Part shown: one piece after another, positions 1 to 12,576 of the stretch
How the letters are laid out: every line of letters begins with the position of its first letter
Numbering within the stretch: position 1 is the stretch's first letter
Origin: Talpa occidentalis
Taxonomy: Eukaryota > Chordata > Mammalia > Eulipotyphla > Talpidae
DNA length: 64,000 nucleotides
Assembly (NCBI RefSeq): GCF_014898055.3
Contig: NW_023601104.1
Location: forward strand, 75,251,106-75,315,105
Direction: 5' to 3'
Made by a program: the position numbers and the translations under genes
The notes under the pieces: model-generated
What the model was told of the DNA's origin: nothing
Databases searched by the model: none
Seen by the model: the letters and a program-made list of their open reading frames with translations, nothing else

Positions 1-473
1 TCTGGTAACGTAAATAAGGGTATCTGGTTAACTTATCGAGGGCCGACTGCCAGCCTTTCAAAGCAAACTGTCAGCTGGTTCATTCGGAGATGAAAAGCAG
101 AGTCCTCGAGAACATCTCCACCCAGATCTATTTACTTTCCACCCACCTGGGAGTGGTTGCTGAAAAAGTGGAACCACCAGGCTGTTTCCGCTGCTCAGAA
201 AGGGCACCTGTTAAACAACCCGCCCCTCGAGCTACATTAGGGTCCTGAAACCAAGCGTGCAGTAGCCGGGGGCCAAGGGAGCTGGACACTGGAGCTGGGT
301 CTTCAGTCCAAGCCTGTACCTCTCACTAGCTGTGTCTCTTTGGGCAGGGGTCAACCTCAGCCTCAGGATGCCCCCTCTGTAAAACCACAAACGCACAGAA
401 TGAGAAGAGACCAAATTAGAACTTAAGTCCTTCAAAGTATTCCGGGACTGATGCTTCTTAAAAATGTCGATCT

Positions 474-750
474 GGGCCTCCCCTGGTGGCGCAGTGGTTG
501 AGTGCTGGGCTGCGAAGCTGCCCGCAGCCTCTGCAGCGCCAGTTCGATCCCCGGCCGCTGGGCGAGGGTCCCACATGGCGCGCAGACCTCTCCTGTCGCC
601 CGCTGCTCCCCTCAGCAGTGTACTTCGTCACTTTGTCAATCTGCCTGCTCTGCTCTCCCCTCTGGCTCTGGTGAATTCTCTCACCCTCCCACACTTCTGA
701 CTATACCAGTGCTTGTATAAATAAATGAATAAATCTTAAAAAAAAAAAAA
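474..750 (+). mobile_element. tRNA-derived SINE, type A
   Basis: Full-length copy. The head is GGGCCTCCCCTGGTGGCGCA, followed by B box GTTCGATCCC, the shared core, the AATAAA-rich tail and poly(A). It is flanked by a near-identical target duplication, AAAATGTCGATCTG on the left and AAAATGTCAATCTG at 747-760. Confidence 0.95.
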
Positions 751-1724
751 TGTCAATCTGGCCAGCCTTTGTCACTCACTGTCCATGTGGCCTTAATGAA
801 CCAGGGTGGGCCTCCACCTGAAAGTGGGGCTACATCACCATTTTGCAGGGTTCTTGTCAAGGTGAGGGCAACAGAAACAAAAACCTCCAGCTGGATGCCC
901 AGAACAGGGCAGGAGCACAATAAAACTCAGTCATAATGCCCTCACTTCCCATTCTTTCTATTTAATCAGGGTTAATCATTCACAGAGTGTTTCATGGTAG
1001 AAAGAGGTCCTCTTATTTTTTTTCCTACAATGAGGAAATGCTGAGACCAGCCTCGCAGTCAGGATGGGAGGGGGTGAGGTAACTGCCTTTGTGCCCTGGT
1101 TTATGCCCACCTGCCACCCACATCTGGGGAGAAACAGCACCAGTAGCTCAGAGACAGCCAAGGTTCCAGGGACCCAAATGGCTCATCTGGAAGGCTGCGT
1201 GACCAAATGAGCATGTTCGGGTTGGAAAGGGCTCCCCAGGCCCCCCTTCAAGCCAAGACCCTCAGGTGGTACACCTTGGCCTGGGATCTCAGCACCTCCT
1301 GCTGGTGCAGGTCTGCGGAAACTGTGGGTTCCTGAAAGAATTCAGAGCAGTTTTAAAAGTCAGAGCACTGGCTGGCCCTTAGCTCCTGGCCAACGAGTTA
1401 GCTGCCCCCACTAATCTGCCACCTTCACAGGCTCCCCTCCCTAGGACCACAGTCTACAGTACAGGTGCGGCTACAGGCAGGCTCTGCCAACAGGGCCTTT
1501 GTATCCGGGTTCACAGGGCCTGGGCCTCAACATCAGTAACACAAAGACAGGAATCAGTGTCCACTCCATGCAGTTGTTGTGAGGGAGGACTGTGGAGCAA
1601 ACTCAAAGGGCTTTTCCAGTGCCAGACACAGATTAAGTCTCACTGGCTATTAAAAAAGCAAAAATCCATCTTCAGAAACAGAAAGTAGAGCAGTGTGGGC
1701 GCTTAAGGCTGGTAGAGGGGGAGA

Positions 1725-1905
1725 AAAGGGGTGATGGCTAAGGGTGCTGGGTTTCTTTTTGAGGTGATGAAAACATTCTAAAATTGACTGTAATGAGGGT
1801 TGCACATAGCTATGAATATACCAAAAACCAGTAAATTGTACACTTTAAATCAGTGAATTCTTGGCATGTGAATTGTATCTCAATAAAGCTATTTAAAAAC
1901 ACACA
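1725..1905 (+). mobile_element. Old L1 (L1M-type) 3' end
   Basis: Contains the typical L1M 3' UTR wording, including AATTGTACACTTTAAAT and TGTATCTCAATAAAGCT. Diverged, no open frame. Confidence 0.8.
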
Positions 1906-2609
1906 CACTAAAATGTTCCAGGACCCCACTAAACCTATTATTAAGGTGTTATTTTACTTTATTTCTTCCCATTCAGCCCATTAGCTAGAGACCAGTCTCA
2001 GGGCAGGCCCTGAGCTCCAGGGCCTGCAGCTCCAGAAGTACTTGAGCTACTCAGCTACTGAACAGGGGCTAGTAAGTAAGTTGCATTGAGGACTTCAGGG
2101 TGGGAGGGTCTGGAGCCCTTGAGCCAGGCCAGAACTGTGGGCCTCAGATGCCACTGGCCTTGTCGATGCCTCTCCAGGAAGTGGTCACCTACATAGCAGG
2201 TCATGTCCCAGGGTATCTGCTTAACCAGCAAAGGTCAGCTGCCATCTCCCCAGCACACTCACACCAGCCCACGGCAGGGCAGCAGCACCCCCACCAAGCC
2301 AGTATGAGGACAGCCTTCTAACTGCTGACCCCAAATTTGGTCCTGCCAATCACAGGCCCCCACAGCCTGGAGTCCAATTCTGCCCCCCACAGATCACACT
2401 GCACACCAGCTTCCATGTGTCACAACTCACAGAAGTGGCCCATACATTCCTTCCCCAAAAAAGGAAAGTGACCCAAAGTGAGGTCATTTGGTTTTTCTGG
2501 CACAGGTGCTGAGAGCTGTCCCCCAGTGGATGGGAATTTGGCTCAGCCTGTATTCAGAAAACACGGGCATCTGTGACTTGACTGGCTGGAGCCTGGCTGG
2601 ACTCCTCCA

Positions 2610-2760
2610 AGTAGCTGAAGAGTTGACCCTCAACTGTATGGTCTGAAGCATCGATGGCCTTGTCTGTAGGACGGGAAGGCTCAAACCAACCCCTCCTGGG
2701 GTTGTGGTAAGAATTAAATAGCACAATGCTTAAAGTCGGTGCTCAAAAAGCAAAGCTCCA
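2610..2760 (+). mobile_element. MIR-like fragment
   Basis: The order of a CTTGTCTGTAGGACGGGAAG-like motif, GGGTTGTGGTAAGAATTAAA and a CACAATGCTTAAA motif matches the MIR core and 3' half. Heavily diverged. Confidence 0.5.
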
Positions 2761-2932
2761 ATTAACTGCCTTCCTCTCCAGGGTCATTTTCTGCTGAGTG
2801 TGTTTTGCTGACCACGAACAAGGAGGCTGCCTAGACTCCAAGCTCTCTGTGTAGGGTCCTCTCCAGAAGCCAGACCACATACTACAAATTTGCAAGAATG
2901 AAAGAGATAGGACTTGGATAAAGATTTTTCTG

Positions 2933-3201
2933 GGGCCTCCCTGGTTGTGCAAGCACAGCACTGTGAAGCTGTCCACAGCCTCTACAGCATGAGTTCCATC
3001 CCCCGGGCGGCATGGGAGCTACCCACACAGCACAGCAGACCTCTCCTGACTCGCCCACTGCTCCCCTCAGCAGTGTATTTCAGTTGATTCGCCTGTTCTG
3101 CTCCCTACTCTGTGGTGAATTCTCTCACCTCCTGCACCTCTGGCCTGTACCCCAGTTCTTGTACGCATAAACAAATAAATCTTAAAAAAAAAAAAAAAAA
3201 A
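2933..3201 (+). mobile_element. tRNA-derived SINE, type B
   Basis: Head GGGCCTCCCTGGTTGTGCAA, core CTGCTCCCCTCAGCAGTGTA, tail with AATAAA and TCTTA plus long poly(A). Target duplication AAAGATTTTTC occurs on both sides (about 2921 and 3202). Confidence 0.95.
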
Positions 3202-3394
3202 AAAGATTTTTCCGGCTCTTCTTTGTGCCCCTAAAACAGTCTGCAGCTTCCATTCCTACTTGTCACACAGTCCAACCCCAGGCCTCTTGAGGCATCTCCT
3301 TGTGCACAGGCCAGAATTCTGACCTCCAAGGTGCCACGTGCTGCTGCTGGTCTGGAGAACACACAAAAGGCTAGGCACTTAGCAGCTAAGAGGA

Positions 3395-3610
3395 TGGGTT
3401 TGGGTGCAACATGCCTGGGTTCATCTGGCACCATCAACCCTGCATGGTGCCAGGTGACCACTCCATATGCACGGGCACCCCACAGTCGCTTACTAACTCT
3501 GGGCCCTGAGCAAGTTCTTGACCTCTTTGTGACCTTTCTCACTGGGTTCTTAAGAGGTTTCAGTGAGCTAATATGCAAGGAGCCTAACAGAACAAGCAGT
3601 GAATAGTGTC
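3395..3610 (+). mobile_element. MIR-like fragment
   Basis: Contains GCTTACTAACTCTGGGCCCT, CAAGTTCTTGACCTCTTTGT and a GGTTTCAGTGAGCTAATATG motif in MIR order. Diverged. Confidence 0.5.
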
Positions 3611-3977
3611 TACAGTACAAGAAAAGAGGTGCTCACTGAAGGAGACAACAGGGCAGTACTCAGGGACCGTGGGGTGCCCGTGCATACTGAGTGGTCACCT
3701 GGCACCACACAGGGATGATGGTGCCCAGAGTGTTTCCAAGTTTGGGTCAGCATGCTCCAGAGGTGCTGTGCCCCTAGCCCTAGACTCCTGGACCCCATCA
3801 AGGACGCAGTTCAATAGGGCCTCAGCGCCAGTCTGGTCCAGACCCTACACCCCCACCCAGGGATGACCACCCAGTAGCCATATGACCTCACTCCAAAGGC
3901 AGATAGAAACATGACTTCCGCAGGGAAAGCCCAAAGCTCCAGAGAACCCAGAGCCTTTGGGATGCTTGAGACACTCC

Positions 3978-3994
3978 GCGCGCACGCATGCGTG

Positions 3995-4037
<43 letters not shown>

Positions 4038-4038
4038 A
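3978..4038 (+). repeat. (CA)n microsatellite with CG-rich 5' part
   Basis: A CGCGCGCACGCATGCGTGCA alternating purine-pyrimidine stretch runs straight into an (AC)n tract with a few interruptions. The whole tract has Z-DNA-type alternation. Confidence 0.95.
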
Positions 4039-5309
4039 GGCAGAAAGCAGGTAGGACAGAAACAACTGTGGAAGCATCACACCAGTGGCTTGCACCCCAG
4101 GAGGTTGCTATTAAGAGCCCGAACACAGTTCTCTGCTACCTCTGCAGGCTCTCTGCAGAGGACTCCGTGGGACTCAATAGCCGCCTAAGAGGAAGTTTCT
4201 GGTTCCAGGAGTGCAGAGGGAGGAAGGGGGAGAGGAGGCTTGGCACTAAGACTTCCTCCTCACATGCTATTCAAACAATGATTTCTCCCTTTGTACCTAA
4301 CAGACTGGTGAACAGTTAGGAAGGTGATTACACCAGATGCGTGCGGGGTTAGGGAAGCAGTACGTGGAGGGTGGCGGGATCCAGAGCAGATGGATGGAGA
4401 ACAATCCAGCACTGCACTGTGCATCAACCCCAGGACCCAGAAATCCCCTGGCCAGGAAACTCTCTCCCAAAGAAATTCCACTCAGTGAACACAGGGACGT
4501 GTGGGAGGAAGAAAGCTCGCCATCTGTGATCTGTGTGGTTGGCAGGGGAGGACCTGGAGACCATCGACGTCCATGGTGGGGTGACTGGAGTGAAACAGGA
4601 TGGACACCAAGTGGCTTGGCATGGAACTATGATGACAGTGGGCCATGAACTAAGGGCTTAACTAAGTCAATTCTCTTTATCTGAGATCCAGGAAAGCAGT
4701 TTCTTCTCCCAAAATACAAACACACATCAGTATATGAAAAAGCAGCACAGAAACCTCAAAACCTCTTTATTAAGGAGTCACAGGCAACCTGTGGGCCATG
4801 GAAGGTGCCACCCCTGCCCCCCCCCAGCCTGTGCACCACACCTGTCAGTCTGGGGTGCCCACAGCTCAGCACAGCACTGCAGGCCAGCACCCCTCATGGC
4901 CAGCCAGCTCAAGGGACAGGGAGGGAAGGGAGTGGCAGGAAGCAAGAGGCTGAGGAATAGGAATGTGTCTATGGAAACGTTCACATTTTCATAAGGGTGA
5001 GAGAAGTGAGGCTGCAGGCAGATCTGGCTGGAAGGGGCAGGTAGCAAGGTTTCTTCCTGTGGGTTTATTCACAGCAATCCTGGAAACCCAAAGACCCACA
5101 CCTGCTCTGACTCGAGTACCGGGCTGAACTCTCAAAAACAGTGCAGGGTGAGGGGCTGCTGAAAGCAAGGACAGTCCACAGCACCAAAGCCTCCCCCAAA
5201 CCTTGTTTGTGAGGGAAGTACTGTTACACCCTTAAACACGGGGACACTGAAGGCAAAGTGGACCTCAGGGAGGCCTGAGAACAGAACCCTAGAGTTGCTG
5301 GAAGATGTT

Positions 5310-5475
5310 GGCTATCACTGTCATCACTCAGGAGGGCACACACCATCTCCATAGATCCCATCAACAATCCTCACATAGGAGGAAACAGAGTGAGGTGTTA
5401 AGAAGCAACCTCTGAGTCACAAGGCTAGTGAGATTTGAACTGGAGTCTACAGGACACCAACACCTGAGCCCTTTC
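5310..5475 (-). mobile_element. MIR fragment
   Basis: Reverse MIR signature: ATCCTCACATAGGAGGAAAC, then GTCACAAGGCTAGTGAGATT and TGAACTGGAGTC. Confidence 0.6.
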
Positions 5476-6064
5476 CTCTAACCTGGGACTGAGCCTTTCC
5501 CAGGTAAGGTTTCCACCTCTGCTCAGGCTAGGGAATAATGAGGACTCAGCGCACTACCCGCCCAACCTTCCAGCTCTGCACACCATCCTGCACCCGCCCA
5601 GACTCAGTGTGGAGCACAACAGAACCTATGCAGCTGTCCCCAGACTGGGCCTTGGCCTGGATTGGGATTGGGGGGAGCTTAAGGGCAGCCCAGGACACTG
5701 GACTGAGAATCAACTCCTGCACTCACATCCAGCCATGAGAGAAGGTCTTGGACTTTCTGGCTCCCTGGGGATGCAGAATAAGTTGGGCGTGTTTTTCTTC
5801 TGTATCTTGGTTTTGGGGTGGTGGAAAGAGGGTTTGAACTCTTGTCTCTTTTAGCTGTCCAAACACAAAGCCCATTGAGGGAGGCCATGAATAAATGAAA
5901 GGGGTAGCCAAGTCAGGCGGTGTGTATGCCCCAGTAGGGGCAACCAACTTGTTCAGGCCTGGGCTGGCCTGAGGTGAGCAGCCTCCCTCACGGCAGGCCA
6001 CTGCACATTCTCCCAAGACTCACCCAGGCTGCAGGCCTGCCGTGGCAGTGAGCTGCAGCCGTCT

Positions 6065-6205
6065 CATGCATTCATTCAGTAAACTCCTACTGAACACTAC
6101 GTCACGTGATGGGCAAAAAAAAGATCAAGTCCCTAAATTAAGGAGTCTTCAGTCTAAGAGGGGAGACAAATGCTAATCAAAGACACATACAAATGAATGT
6201 GTGTT
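6065..6205 (-). mobile_element. L2 3' end fragment
   Basis: Reverse of the L2 3' terminus: ATTCATTCAGTAAACTCCTA, then a degenerate 'cagtctaagagggga' counterpart of the L2 sense sequence. Diverged. Confidence 0.5.
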
Positions 6206-6327
6206 TGCAAACTAAGATAAATGCATCTATGAAGAGTTCTGGAAGGCACTAGACTAAGACAAGGTGCTCCCCTGACTCAAGGCAGGTGGGTGTGTGACCA
6301 GCACTCTGAAAAAATCTGTGAATTCTT

Positions 6328-6644
6328 TTTTTTTTTTTTTTTTCCAAAGATTTATTTATTTATTTGTTTGTTTGTTCATACAAGCACTGGGTACAGTCAG
6401 AAGTGTGGGAGGGTGAGAGAATTCACCAGAGCCAGAGCGGGGAGCAGAGCAGGCAGAAGGACCAAGGTGCACTGCTGAGGGGAGCAGCGGGCAGCAGGAG
6501 AGGTCTGCGCGCCATGTGGCCGGGGAGCAGCCGGGGAGCAGCCAGGGAGCAGCCGGGGAGCAGCCGGGGATTGAACCGGCGCTGCGGAGGCTGTGGGCAG
6601 CCTCGCAACCCAGCGCTCAACCGCTGCGCCACCGGGGAGGCCCA
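6328..6644 (-). mobile_element. tRNA-derived SINE, type A, with internal 11-bp tandem expansion
   Basis: Minus-oriented full copy with the poly(A) tail as T-rich DNA at its left end. Perfect 17-bp target duplication AAAATCTGTGAATTCTT at 6311-6327 and 6645-6661. It is longer than other type A copies because an 11-bp unit is repeated 4.6 times at 6520-6570. Confidence 0.97.
6520..6570 (+). repeat. 11-bp minisatellite inside a SINE
   Basis: CCGGGGAGCAG units start at 6520, 6531, 6542 (one G-to-A change), 6553 and, partly, 6564. Other type A copies have one unit here. Confidence 0.95.
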
Positions 6645-6752
6645 AAAATCTGTGAATTCTTAAAGCTTAGGAACTTTAGATGGAAAGACTGTAAATGTGA
6701 AGGGTCCCACATAATTTATCACCCAAACTGGGGTATTTGAAAATAAAAGGAG

Positions 6753-7021
6753 GGGCCTCCCTGGTGTCACAAGGCATTAAGACACAGCGCTATGAAGCTG
6801 TCCACAGCCACTGCAGCATGAGTTTGATCCCCGGCCAGGGAGGTGACCCCCATGGCACGGCAGACCTCTTATCTCGCCTGCTGCTCCCCTCAGCAGTATA
6901 TTTCAGTCAATCTGCCTGTTCTGCTCTCCACTCTGTCTCTGGTGAATCCTCACACCCCGCCCCCCACACCTCTGGCCTGTACCCCAGTTCTTGTATGCAT
7001 AAATAAATCTTTCTAAAACAT
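6753..7021 (+). mobile_element. tRNA-derived SINE, type B
   Basis: Type B head, core and tail. Target duplication GAAAATAAAAGGAGG at 6739-6753 and 7022-7036. Confidence 0.96.
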
Positions 7022-7739
7022 GAAAATAAAAGGAGGTACTATTAATAATTGCTTCAGGACAATGGGTGCCAGACCTAGACGGTCGCCCTCCACTTGTATG
7101 TGGGGTTGGGGGTGTGAGGAGGGTGGTGCCACCCAAGCAGAGGCAACTACTATCACAGGCCAAGGGAAAAGGACATGAAGGTCGGCTCACACCGTGGAGG
7201 GGGCCACGAGGCCGGTGCAGAGAGGGGTGCCAGCCACTGCAGGTCCCAGGCTACAGGATGGTTACTCCTGAGAATGAGGAAGCCTCCAAAGAGGTGCAGT
7301 TTGATTTCAGCTGACTGGTAGGAGTGGGGGTGGGGGAATCAGGTGTTAGTTTACACATAATTACACCTGCATTTTAGAAAGAGACTGCTAATTGCAGCGT
7401 GAAGAGCAAACAGGGTGGCCAAGAACGCAGCAGGGACTAGTTAGGAGACTCTATGACAACAGCCAACACAGAAGATGGGGGGAGGGGGTGTCATGGAAGG
7501 AGAGAGGTCACCCAGGGCTCGGACATGAGCCAGCAGAAGGGATGAAGGTGCCATCCATTAAAACCTGGCACCCCTGGCGTCAAGCTCCCCTGCCCATCCA
7601 GACGGCTGCAGCAGCTCACAAGGTCACAAAAGAAGGTCCTCAGCCTGACAGTGTAAAGGTCAGAGCAGAAGGACTTCAAAGCCCGGGACACCCTCCCAGC
7701 CCTCGCTGCCAAGTGCGTATGAACACAAAGATTCCTCCC

Positions 7740-7870
7740 AACTACCCAATAAGTAGGTGCTATCATTAAGCCCGTTTTACAGAGGGAAGATTGATACACA
7801 GAGAGGCTCACAAAGTTGTTCAAGGTCACCTCAAACAATAGATGGGGGATTGGCACTGGGGCCAGAGTCC
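7740..7870 (-). mobile_element. MIR fragment
   Basis: Reverse MIR: AGGTGCTATCATTAAGCCCG, TTTTACAGAGGGAAGATTGA, GAGGCTCACAAAGTTGTTCA and AAGGTCACCT in order. Confidence 0.75.
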
Positions 7871-9004
7871 ATTCTTCTAACCCCAGATTAGTTCAGCCTG
7901 GATCTCCTCACTCCCGACCACCCAGCAGCAGGTCACATCACCCCTCCAGAGTGTGGCTTCCCTACTCTCTCTGCCCAGTAGGCTGCCTCAGTCCAGTCAG
8001 ATCACCCCCTGGGGGTGAAGCTCTGCACAGGCAGTTCCTGAACCCCTCACCCCCATAATTGTGCTGTTCAGTCAGGGCAAACAACCTGGACTTGGTAGGA
8101 CTGCCCTAATGCAACCAGCGTCTCTCTCCCACCATCCCCAAACCTCTCCACCAAAACATGGAGCAAGTCAGATTGAAGTCATCACTAAGACCCCCTTAAG
8201 AAAGGGATGGTATAGAAGGACCTAAAAGGGCATTTCTTTAATGGATCAGGCCAACTCTGCAACAAAGACACAGGAGAGACAGTGCGCCCCTGTGCCCGGT
8301 ATGGCTGGCTGACCTGGCAATACCCATTCCCGCACCCCACATACTCTGCCTTCCCCCAGCTGAACAGGGGAGCCAAACCTGCTGGTACTTCCAGAAGGCT
8401 TCCCAGATCTGACCATGATGAGGGAAGTGAGAGGGGACTTCCAGGACACCACCAATGGCACTGGTAGGTGGTCAAGCCTCGTCTGCCTGGCCCACACTGC
8501 CTCCCTAACTCCTTGCACAACACCTGCTGATTCCTGGTGCCTCCAGAAGAAGCCCAAGGCTTGGCACACTCACCTGGTTTTCAGAAGGCACACCTAGGAA
8601 AGCATTCGGGCAGGATCAGGCCTCAGACTCCCTCCCCAACACCACCCCTCTGTGTTTTCAATATGTCATAAAATTTGCTAGCTTCCCCACCCAGCAGACA
8701 GCAGAAGGGCGCCACAGTACCCCCTCTGCCACCAGGCGAGCTTGTCACACACCTTTCTATCGCTCCATAAGTTTCCATCCTCTACCTTCCACATGATTCC
8801 ATGGAATGTTTGCAGGCACAATGGATGCACAGCACTGGGGGAATCTGAATTCTAATTCTCATTCACGAGAAGGGAGCTGAGGACCTCAGGTCCTAAAGTC
8901 ACCTATAAAATCTGCTTATTATAGGGGCCACACCTTCCCGCACTGGCCTCTGTGGGGTCTTGTGAAGAGCAAAACAATACAGCCAGTGAAAGAGTGATCC
9001 GACC

Positions 9005-9145
9005 GAAGCAATAGTTCCCAAACAGGTCAAATTTTAAGACATGTTGAAAAGATAGATCCACCCCGACAACTGCCGTTCTGGTTCAGGAGTTCTGGAGTAG
9101 AGCCTGGGGATCAGTATTTTAACAAGTAAAAGTACTCTGTGCACT
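9005..9145 (+). mobile_element. MER5-like hAT MITE
   Basis: AGTTCCCAAACAGGTC near the start, then GTTCTGGAGTAGAGCCTGGG and GATCAGTATTTTAACAAGTA, the layout of mammalian MER5-type elements. Diverged. Confidence 0.6.
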
Positions 9146-9339
9146 ATAATCAGACAAGTTTGGACGACTCTGGGCTCAAGAAATGCACAGGAAGTCTTTT
9201 ACCTTTTGTGCAGAAAAGAAAAAGGGGTTTACTGAAAATACTCCTTGGCTTTGTGCACACTCACAGAATAACAATATCTGCTCCCACTTCGCCCCTCAGG
9301 AGCAGGAGGCCAGCCTGGGTGGTTTGCCTCTCTCACCTC

Positions 9340-9450
9340 GTTTAGTCCCTGGCAATGACCCTGCAAGACAAACTCTTCATTGTACAGATGAAGAAACTGA
9401 CACTCAGGATAAGGACCTGCCCAAGAGTACAGCTAGTATGATGGCAGAAC
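9340..9450 (-). mobile_element. MIR fragment
   Basis: Reverse MIR: TTGTACAGATGAAGAAACTG, CACTCAGGATAAGGACCTGC, CCAAGAGTACAGCTAG. Confidence 0.75.
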
Positions 9451-9716
9451 TTCCCTTCACCCCCAAACTGCCAGTTCCAAAGTCAGGCCCTTCCCAACAC
9501 CCCACAGCCTTGCAAGGTGGACCATCCGGCAGGGACGGCAGGAAGGAAAGGACAGCTCCAGGCCAGAATCACTCTCCCATGCCCACCCCTGAAGCCTGGA
9601 TGTGACCCATGCACTGGTGGCCCCGCTCATCCTGTCCTGCAGAGGAAGGGGCATCACCACAAGGACACCACAAGGCTGCTGTATTCTGTCCCCAAATATG
9701 AAGGGGGACAGGAGTT

Positions 9717-9976
9717 ATAGAGATTTATTTATTTATTTATACAAGCACTGAGTACAGTCAGAAGCGCGGGAGGGTAAGAGAATTCACCAGAGCCAGAGCG
9801 GGGAGCAGAGCAGGCAGAAGGACCGAAGTACACTGCTGAGGGGAGCAGCGGGCGGCAGGAGAGGTCTGCGCGCCATGTGGGACCCTCGCCAATGGCTGGG
9901 AATCAAACTGGCACTGCAGAGGCTGCAGGCAGCTTCGCAGCCCAGCGCTCAACTGCTGCGCCACCCGGGGAGGCCC
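9717..9976 (-). mobile_element. tRNA-derived SINE, type A
   Basis: Minus-oriented full copy. Target duplication GACAGGAGTT at 9707-9716 and 9980-9989. Confidence 0.95.
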
Positions 9977-10384
9977 AAAGACAGGAGTTCCAGAGCCTGC
10001 AATCTAGAAAGGCAGGTAGGACCCCCTAAGAAACAGAAATAGGAACCCAGAATAGCAGAATGTGATCCAGAATGCCTGGTGCTGGAGTGGGGGGATCTCC
10101 AAGAGTGTCTGTTGAGACCAGAAAATATGTTGCATCTGGAACGAAGCCCAAGGTAGCCTGGACCCCTTCTTCCCACCAACACCTAATCCCCACTTAGCAG
10201 CAGTCAGCCCACAGCAGAGATCAGCAGCTCCTGTCTCTGTGGAAAGGAAGCAATTTCCTCCAGATTGGCCTGGACCAGACAATGAGAAGCAGAGGGAAAG
10301 CACCATGGCCGTCCCAAACCCTCCTGCAATGAGTCTTTGCCCGGCCCGGTGGCCGGTGGCTCCTCCCTACTTCAGGAGTAGGGC

Positions 10385-10850
10385 CCAATAATGGCAACAG
10401 CTGACAACCATGACACTTACTAAGCATTTTGTGCTGATTATCATATTTACTCTTCATAACAAGTTTAAGAGATCGATTTTAAAGGACTTTTTTTAAAAAA
10501 AGATTTATCCATTTATACATATAAGAGCTGGGGTACAGGCCAGAGGTGTTGGGGGGGTGAGAGGATTCACCAGAGACAGAGTAGAGAGCAGAACAGGCGG
10601 ACCGACCAAAATACACTGCTGAGGAGAGCAGCAGGCGAGTCAGAAGAGGTCTGCTGTGCCATGTGGGTATCTCCCTGGCCAGCAGGGGAATCAAACTCTT
10701 GCTGCGGAGGCTGCGGAGGCTGCGGACAGCTTCATAGGTTGCATCCCAACCCCTATGCCACCAGGGAGGCCCTAAGAGGTAGATTTTGATGCCCATTTTA
10801 GAGACAGAAAAACCGAGGCTTGGAAGTTACCCAGAAAGCCAACAAACAAA
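10385..10850 (-). mobile_element. MIR split by a SINE
   Basis: The left part (10385-10488) has CATGACACTTACTAAGCATT and TATCATATTTACTCTTCATA. The right part (10773-10850) has GATGCCCATTTTAGAGACAG and CCGAGGCTTGGAAGTTACCC. Both are reverse MIR. A type B SINE sits between them. Confidence 0.75.
10489..10772 (-). mobile_element. tRNA-derived SINE, type B, inserted in a MIR
   Basis: Minus-oriented full copy. Imperfect target duplication TAAGAGATCGATTTT (10466) and TAAGAGGTAGATTTT (10773), pointing to an old insertion. The head has a duplicated GCGGAGGCT unit. Confidence 0.92.
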
Positions 10851-11739
10851 CAAAAGAAAAGAAAAGAAAAACAGGACCTCAGCCAGAACCCTGTTCCCTA
10901 ACACCAAATCCCAAAATCTGTTTGCTCTCACTGCACCTCTGTTAAGTACAGGGTCCTAGACCAGTGGCTACCAGGATCAGAGATGGCTCCATTCTGAGAG
11001 CCTCTGTGCAGCTGACAGGTAACTACCCACCTCGCCTTCCAATGAGGCACAGACTGAGCACCCAAGAGGGAAGCAGGGGCAAATCCATGGGGGTGAGGGG
11101 AAAGCGATGAAGCTCATGGTGGAGGGCTGCACCAGTGAGCAGGCAGAAACCAGCCTGCTCCTTACGAGGCTCTGGGGTAGGGTTAATTTAGGGCCCGACT
11201 TGATACAGTAGTTGCTCACCAGTCCAGCAGACTTGGAGAGCAGGGGTCAGGAGAGGAGATCTCACTCATTTATGAGAAACAGAACTGTTCTCCAAAGGGA
11301 GGTAGGAAGCTTTACCTCAGCCTCTGTAACTCACTGGCCAGAAGTCTATCACCCAAACCCTCCAAAAGTGACTCTGGGAGACAAATACCTTGGGCAGGAA
11401 GAAGTGGGGGGGAGAAATAAAGGCCAATGGGAACAGAGGGCCAGCTAGCTCTGGGGTCCCTCCTCTCCTTGCCCAGGGAGGCTGCAGACCCCTTCCCAGA
11501 GCTGTGGCCAAAATTGGGCAAGGAGCTGGCTCAAAGAGGCCCTTCTCCACCAGAAGACGCAGCGCTTCTCTTTAGTTCAGTGGTCCCAGCTGTATGGCAG
11601 CACAGCTCACTGGCCCCGCAGCTCTGCAGGCAGCTAGCTACCTCAGCTATCAGGGACCCGGCCCCTGGGAGGAGGAAGAACAGGTGATGGACAGGACCCT
11701 TAGCTCAGCTCTAGGTCCTGACCCAGGGGCTCAAAGTTT

Positions 11740-12295
11740 CTGAGAGCAAACATAAAATATAGCAGTTCTACTTCCAAGTACACACATAAAAGAATTGAAA
11801 GCAGGGACTCAAGCAGAGGCCTGTAGACTCATGTTCACAGCAGTATTAAGCACAATAGCCAGGAGGTGGAAACAGTCCAAACGTCCATCAGCAGATGAAA
11901 GGACAAGCCAAGTCTGGAGTACACATACAGTGGAATATTACTCAATCCTAAAAAAGGAAAGGGATTTGGCACGTGCACAGCGCCGACACACTTGAGGACA
12001 TTCTGCTAAGTAAAATGAGTCAGACACGAGAGGGCAAATTATCGCTTGATTCGACTTTAATGAGGTAGAATGTGTCTGCCAGGGTCGGGGTGAGGAGGGA
12101 ATGAGGAGTTATTATTTAGTGGGTACAGTTTCAGCAGGGACAGGTGACAGTGCTCTGGAGGTAGATGGGGGTCGACCAACATACCACAGTATAAAGGTGC
12201 TGAATGCCACGACCTGTCCACTAAAATGGTGAAAATGTAAATCTTTGTTACGTGTATTTGACACAAAAACAATAAATATGTATATGTAAGTTAAA
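11740..12295 (+). mobile_element. Old L1 (L1M-type) fragment: ORF2 end and 3' UTR
   Basis: Contains ATGTTCACAGCAGTATTAAG, AGTGGAATATTACTCAATCC and GTAAAATGAGTCAGACA, ending with a TGTATTTGACACAAAAACAA tail motif. In one frame it gives a degenerate TVEYYSILK, the relic of the ORF2 C-terminal motif. No intact frame. Confidence 0.8.
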
Positions 12296-12576
12296 CACGC
12301 ACAATTTTAAGAGTGGCATAGAAAAATCACCATGTTACCTATGAGGATTTTTTTTTTTTACCGTAAGTGTGTCATATTTTCACAATAAAACAAAAAAGAC
12401 AATGAAGAGTTACAAGCCAAGAATGTTTCCACCTTGACTCATCAGGGGGTTTAAGAGCTCCTCATGCCATAGGATGGGGGTGGAGGGCAATGCTATTACC
12501 CCACCCCTCCTTGCCAGCAGCACCAGCCCAGCCTCCATAAGGATGAGAAATAAAAGCAGTCAAGGCATACTTGATG

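Noticed and set aside
486..674. Recurrent 60-80 codon frames starting MAQ(W/R)LSAGLRSC in many places
   Set aside because: They are translations of the type A SINE, repeated wherever a copy lies. Not genes.
2331..2340. Exact CArG box CCAAATTTGG in intron 1 (ACTN1 is an SRF-responsive gene)
   Set aside because: About four such 10-mers are expected by chance in 64 kb, and this one is 39 kb from the promoter with no supporting context.
3811..4126. Cys/Val- and Thr/His-rich frames over 3980-4038
   Set aside because: Translation of the (CA)n microsatellite.
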